64,000 bases of DNA from Protopterus annectens (lineage: Eukaryota > Chordata > Ceratodontiformes > Protopteridae): positions 825,052,812-825,116,811 of the forward strand of contig NC_056750.1 in the NCBI RefSeq assembly GCF_019279795.1, written 5' to 3'. Position numbers and translations under genes: made by a program. Each line of letters opens with the position of its first letter. The stretch's first letter is position 1. Of this stretch, positions 59,526 to 64,000 are shown piece by piece. A model generated the notes under the pieces. The model was not told the origin of the DNA and did no database searches. It worked only from the letters and a program-made list of their open reading frames with translations.

Positions 59526-61375
59526 ATAGAACCAATCCAGTTTTTTATCTAGGGTAGAGAGAGTTTTTGGTGTTAAAGAAGTAGGGGTGTTGACCATGTC
59601 AAAGGCCCTTTGATAGATCAAAAAGTGTGCTGATGATTTTTTTTCGTTTCCTGTTAGATAGTGTCTGTGGCTTGGGCCTGAAACCATGTTGTGAACTGGT
59701 TAACAGATTGCTCTCAGTTAGGTAGGTGGTGACAATATGGCTATAGGTCTATAATTTGACAGTTCAGTGACTATTTTGCTTTTCCATAGATAGGTGATGA
59801 GGTGATCACTAGATCATTTGGAAGGGTCCCAGACATATACATATGGGGTTGATTGTTTTGTTTGTGAGTCTCAGATATTTAGGATATAGATCACAATTAG
59901 GTTTATGCTTTTATCCTCATTCAGTTGTAGTTTTAGGGCAATTAACTCTGCATTTAGAGATCCAGGTGGGGTAGAGTAGGGTTCAAAGTAATTTTGTTTT
60001 TAGGATGGTCCTATATATGTTAAAGCCAGTTGAATGATCTCTCATTCATTGTGGTGGTTTTAAGGTTTAAGCTGTCAGTTCATGATGTGTGGGAGGTAGG
60101 TTGCTAAAGAGCATGTAGATGTAGGGTGTGAATTTTTTTGTTTTTAATTTTAATATTTGGGTGGCAAATTAGGAGGAGGGAGGAGATAGAGATAGAGATG
60201 GGGGATTAGAGAATTTACCTGTGTAGGGGTGGGGTGGGTTTGGGTATCTCTCTCTATCTATATTTTTTTTTTTATTTTTCAGTTTAGTTCAGTTTGTTTT
60301 TCAAGTTTTTTTTTTAGTTTTTTTTGGTTGGTTTGGTTTGGGGTGGTTTGTTTTTGGTTTGTGGTAGTGTGGTAATTGGAATACAGTGGTAGGTAGAAGT
60401 GCAGATAGTAATCTTAGCACTTTCTTTTTTGCTTTTTAGAGGTAACTCATTTTTCATAATTTTCCTTTGATTTTTGACCAGTTTAACAATATTTACTTTA
60501 AGATAATTGATTTTACTGCTGTAAAAAGAATCTAGTACTTAGGAGGGTTATTTTTTTTTTTTTATCAGGCTCCTATATTTATAGACTATTTACTAATTAG
60601 GTATTTTATTTTTAGACCAGTTCGGATATTTTAAGCTATCCTAGAAAACACCACTTCGCCTAAACCATCATAAACAACTGACATTACTAGTTAGTTTATC
60701 CGCTAAATTAGCCAGATATAAAGTCACTTCCAATTAACAGATGCAAAACACAATTCCATTCCTTCCATGTTTTTTTTTTTAGTTTAGAAGGTTAAGGCTG
60801 AGTTGCTATGCCTGCTGGCAAGTAGCAGGTCTCAGTGCAGTGTAGTGGTGATTATTGTCCTGATTATTATTAACAGCAAACCAGTTAGTTAATCATGTGT
60901 GAAAAAACATTTCTTCATAATATAATATATGAAAAGAAATATGTGATAGATGTCAGCAATTATTTAATATATATATTATTTTTTGATTGCACTCTTTTTC
61001 CCCATACCAACTTCCTAAGCCACTAGGGATTCCACAGTAACAGCAGAAAAAAGATATAAATCAGGGATAATAGAAACCAGACACAGATCCACAAGGAGGT
61101 GCACACCCTACACCGGCGGGTAGGTAGTAGTATATAGAGTATGTATTTTTTTATTACCTTGTGCAGAGTTAAGTATTTTGCTTTAGTAACTTCTTTAATT
61201 TCTTTGAGGTAACTCCACTAATTTTTAATTTCTTTTTTTTTTTTTTTTTTTTTTGATTTTTTACTTACTTTAATAAGATGATTTGCAAAGAATCTTCAGG
61301 CTCCAGTATTTATAGATATTATCCTTGGTGTTATTTTTTTTTTAGGACCCAGTTCCTAGGATTCACAGTAGCAAT
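59526..61375 (-). mobile_element. insertion inside the LINE, carrying a minus-strand L2-like RT piece
   Basis: The first ~540 bases, read on the minus strand, encode a related LINE: TYLWKSKIVTELSNYRPIAI and QHGFRPK, then DLSKGLDMVN and STLDKKLDWFY. Further on is G/T-rich, then T-rich sequence (long T runs at 60,260, 60,550 and 61,230) without a recognised product; the minus strand stays LINE-like to about 60,250. The whole block splits the host LINE between HGFTQLI and TRINKNPNNQTLLDRILVNK. Confidence 0.65.
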
Positions 61376-63330
61376 CCCTGACCCGAATCAACAAAAACCC
61401 TAACAATCAAACCTTACTTGACAGGATCCTAGTCAACAAAGCCCCTCACTCTTACCTAGCAGGCTGCTTACCTGACAGTCTTAGTGACCACTCCCCCACT
61501 TTCCTAATTTGGCACCACAGAAACAGTCTGAAGCCCATTATCCACAGGCAAATATGGAACAAGTCCAACTTCAACCCCAACTCCTTCATCTCCTCCCTGC
61601 AAAAAATGAACTGGTCACCAATAAAATGCCTCAACCTAGATGAGGCTGTCTCCTTCTTCAACAGTACCTTCCTCTCCATACTAAACACCCATGCTCCTGT
61701 AAGAAATGCCAAAGTCAGAGCCAGGCATGCCCCATGGTTACAAACGATCACCAGAACCCTAATGAAATCCAGAGATAAGGCCTGGGAGCACTGGTGATGA
61801 ACAAAAAATAACTCAAATAGGCAATCATTCCTTGAACTGCGTAATAAAGCCAAAAAGCAAATCAAATTAGACAAATCCCTCTACTATAAATCCACCCTAA
61901 TCTCTACCAACCATAACCCTAAGCAATTCTGGTCCACTATTAACAATATCCTCCACCCAGAGAAGGTTGATACCCCCCAGCCATCCATTCCCCCTCCTCC
62001 AGACGTATTGCTGAATCCTTCAACAAACACTTCACAGAAACTATAACATCTCTAAACAAACAACACTTCCCTACAACCGCCCTCCCAACTCCTAACCCTA
62101 AACCCCCCACTCCTCTTTTCTTCTTCACCTCAGTACCTACCTCCAACATAAAAAGACTATTGTCAAAACTTAAACCCATCAAACTCGCAGCTTACAACCT
62201 CCCCTCTGTATACTTGAAAATTGCAGCTGATACACTACCCTGCCCAATTTCAATTCTAATCAACCATTCCATAACAAAAGACTATGTTCCCTCGATATGG
62301 AAAATATCCCACATCATTCTCCTCCACAAAGGCACCCTGTCCACCGACCTCTACAATTACCTCCCCATTGCTATCCTCTCCCCTCTTTCCAAGATACTTG
62401 AAAAATGTATCAATACCCAGGTCTCCAATTACGTCCTAACTAATAATCTCCTCTCCAAAACCCAACATGGTTTCAGGCCATATCACAGCACTACCTCCAC
62501 TCTGCTCTCCTTCAACACTATACTTCATCACAAAAACAATGGCCTCTTCTCTACTGATGTATTTCTAGATCTCTCAAAGGCCTTTGACATGGTATCTCAT
62601 GAGCTACTACTCTCTACTCTCCCCAACCTTTCCTTCTCACAATCAGCCTGCAACTGGTTCCACAGCTATCTACATGGACACCAGCAATCAGCAATCAGGG
62701 ATGATAACCTAGCACCTCACCTCCCAGTTACTCTCAGAGTTCCCCACGGGTCTATCCTTGGCCCTCTGCTATTCTCACTTTTCACCAACAACCTACATAC
62801 TGCCACCACACAAACATCTCTTATACAGTACGCAGATGACTCTACTCTCATCTGCTCTGCCCCCACTCTGCCAGAACTACAACAAATCACACAGGAATCA
62901 TTCTCTTCTGTAGAAAGCTGGCTATCCAATGCTCAGCTCCTACTCAACCCAAGTAAGACAAAACTTCCCCTGTTCCAACTTTCCAAACTACCCAAAACAC
63001 CCCCCACTTCAACATTCTCACCAAAGACAATACCATCATCTCTCCATCGGAACACACAAAATTACTCGGTGTGGAAATAGACAACAAACCTAGATTTGAC
63101 ACCCACATATCTCTCACAATAAAAAAAGTTCACAAGAAACTTGGTGCATTATATCGAAACCGCCAATTCCTAACCAAGGTGGCTAGAATCTCCATAGCCA
63201 ATTCCCAGCTAATCTCCACCCTACTCTATGCATTCCCCATACTTACCAACCTTAGACAGACAGACCTACACAAGCTGGATGCTTGTTACAACAAAATTGC
63301 ATGTATCGTGCTATCCCTAACAGAACCAAG
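61376..63330 (+). mobile_element. L2-like LINE: end of nuclease, linker and reverse transcriptase
   Basis: Continues the ORF2 of 58.8 kb: TRINKNPNNQTLLDRILVNK and LPDSLSDHSPTFLIW (catalytic SDH) close the nuclease at about 61,500. The linker follows with HAPVRNAKVRARHAPWLQTI at 61,690. The RT is one long frame at 62,160-63,080: KISHIILLHKG, QHGFRPYHSTTSTLLSFN, DVFLDLSKAFDMVSHELL (motif A), VPHGSILGPLLFSLFTNNL (motif B, NND for the usual IND) and IQYADDSTLICSA (catalytic YADD). It goes on out of frame to CYNKIACIVL at 63,300. Relatively well kept, with stops in the linker and a few shifts. It lacks a 3' UTR because a CR1 copy starts at once. Confidence 0.9.
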
Positions 63331-64000
63331 ATGCTATCCTCCAAAAAAAGGAAGCCAATCTGGAGGTCTTCTGCTATAAACAAACTCTACAATAGAAGGA
63401 AGAAACTGTTGCAGAAAAGAGTAAAGTCCCACGATTGGAGGAACTCCCTGGTCAGCCTCAGTAAGAAGCTGAGATCCCTAATAAAATCTTCCAAAGCTAG
63501 TTATGAAAACAAAATTGCCACTGATTCTAAAGACAACCACAAAGAATTCTATAGCTATATCAAAAATCTCAATGGCAACACTCAGATCTGCTCTGAGTTA
63601 AAGCACAATGACACTAAATATACAGAACCAACTGTTATTGCCAATATCCTGGCAGATAGGTTTCGTGCTAACTTTACCCCTCTTTCACCCCCTAAAGGGC
63701 CCATCTTTATACCGGAAAAATGCAAAGTACCTGTAATCATGGCTGCACAGGTAAAAACCTCACTCTCCAAAGCCAAGAACACAGCATCCATGGGACCTGA
63801 CAACATCCCAGGCTGCCTTCTACATGAACTACAGAATGAACTGGCACCCCACAGAGGTACCATGTTCAATCATAGCCTCACCTCAGGCTTTGTGCCCATT
63901 GAATGGTGCATCGCAACAGTTATCCCACTCTACAAATGGGGGGGCCACAACAGACCCCGGGAATTACCACCCCATTAGTCTGACGAGCCTCATCTGCAAG
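63331..64000 (+). mobile_element. CR1-like LINE, 5'-truncated, runs off the window
   Basis: One open frame to 63,978: linker KKRKPIWRSSAINKLYNRRK, KASYENKIATDSKDNHKEFY, then the RT start ASMGPDNIPGCLLHELQNEL, FNHSLTSGFVPIEWCIATVI and PLYKWGG, followed by SLTSLICK in a shifted frame at the edge. The best preserved CR1 copy in the window and the same family as those at 7.9, 15.3 and 27.2 kb. Its frame opens inside the preceding LINE, so the start seen there is a chimera of two elements. Confidence 0.9.

Overview
The window reads as non-coding DNA of a jawed vertebrate with a large, transposon-loaded genome. The evidence is one single-exon Golgi fucosyltransferase gene, CA/GT/TA microsatellites, a V-SINE-like SINE, CR1- and L2-like LINEs, Tx1/L1-like LINEs, an RLE-type LINE, a DIRS element and a Penelope-like element. 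That mix suits a lungfish or amphibian best, but nothing here fixes the species. The only convincing host gene is the fucosyltransferase at 10.6-11.7 kb on the minus strand. It has a membrane anchor and a full catalytic domain, with one frame break between them.

Layout. 1-6.4 kb: a 29-bp satellite of about 220 copies. 6.8-7.2 kb: a foldback element. 7.9-9.5 kb: a CR1 copy (minus). 10.5-11.7 kb: the fucosyltransferase. 12.2-16.6 kb: four LINE fragments laid end to end (L2-like, RLE-type, CR1, CR1). 16.7-18.7 kb: two foldback elements and LINE 3' ends. 18.7-24.8 kb: mostly unique DNA with microsatellites, two copies of an unclassified dispersed repeat and two more LINE tails. 24.8-34.9 kb: two Tx1/L1-like LINEs head to tail on the minus strand, the first split by a CR1 scrap and the second holding a palindrome. 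35.5-37.3 kb: an old CR1 (minus). 37.35-42.95 kb: a nearly complete but broken DIRS element.

44.6-50.5 kb: a 45-bp minisatellite whose frame reads as a cysteine-rich 15-residue repeat, with a Penelope-like element inserted in it and flanked by a 15-bp target duplication. 51.2-52.6 kb: an old ~0.45-kb tandem repeat and a 37-bp minisatellite. 53.76-54.20 kb: a very even 34-bp minisatellite. 54.85 kb: a tRNA-derived SINE. 56 kb: a foldback element. 57.8-63.3 kb: a long L2-like LINE carrying two insertions, followed directly by a CR1 copy that leaves the window at 64 kb.

Apart from the fucosyltransferase, the coding-like regions are pieces of selfish elements, nearly all decayed. No operon, CRISPR array or multi-gene system is present. 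The least explained signals are the 45-bp cysteine-rich repeat, a family of foldback elements with GGG-type ends and snap-back centres, an unclassified ~250-bp dispersed repeat, and a hammerhead-ribozyme-like motif at the end of the Penelope-like element. Element families are assigned by eye from motifs and have not been checked against a repeat library.
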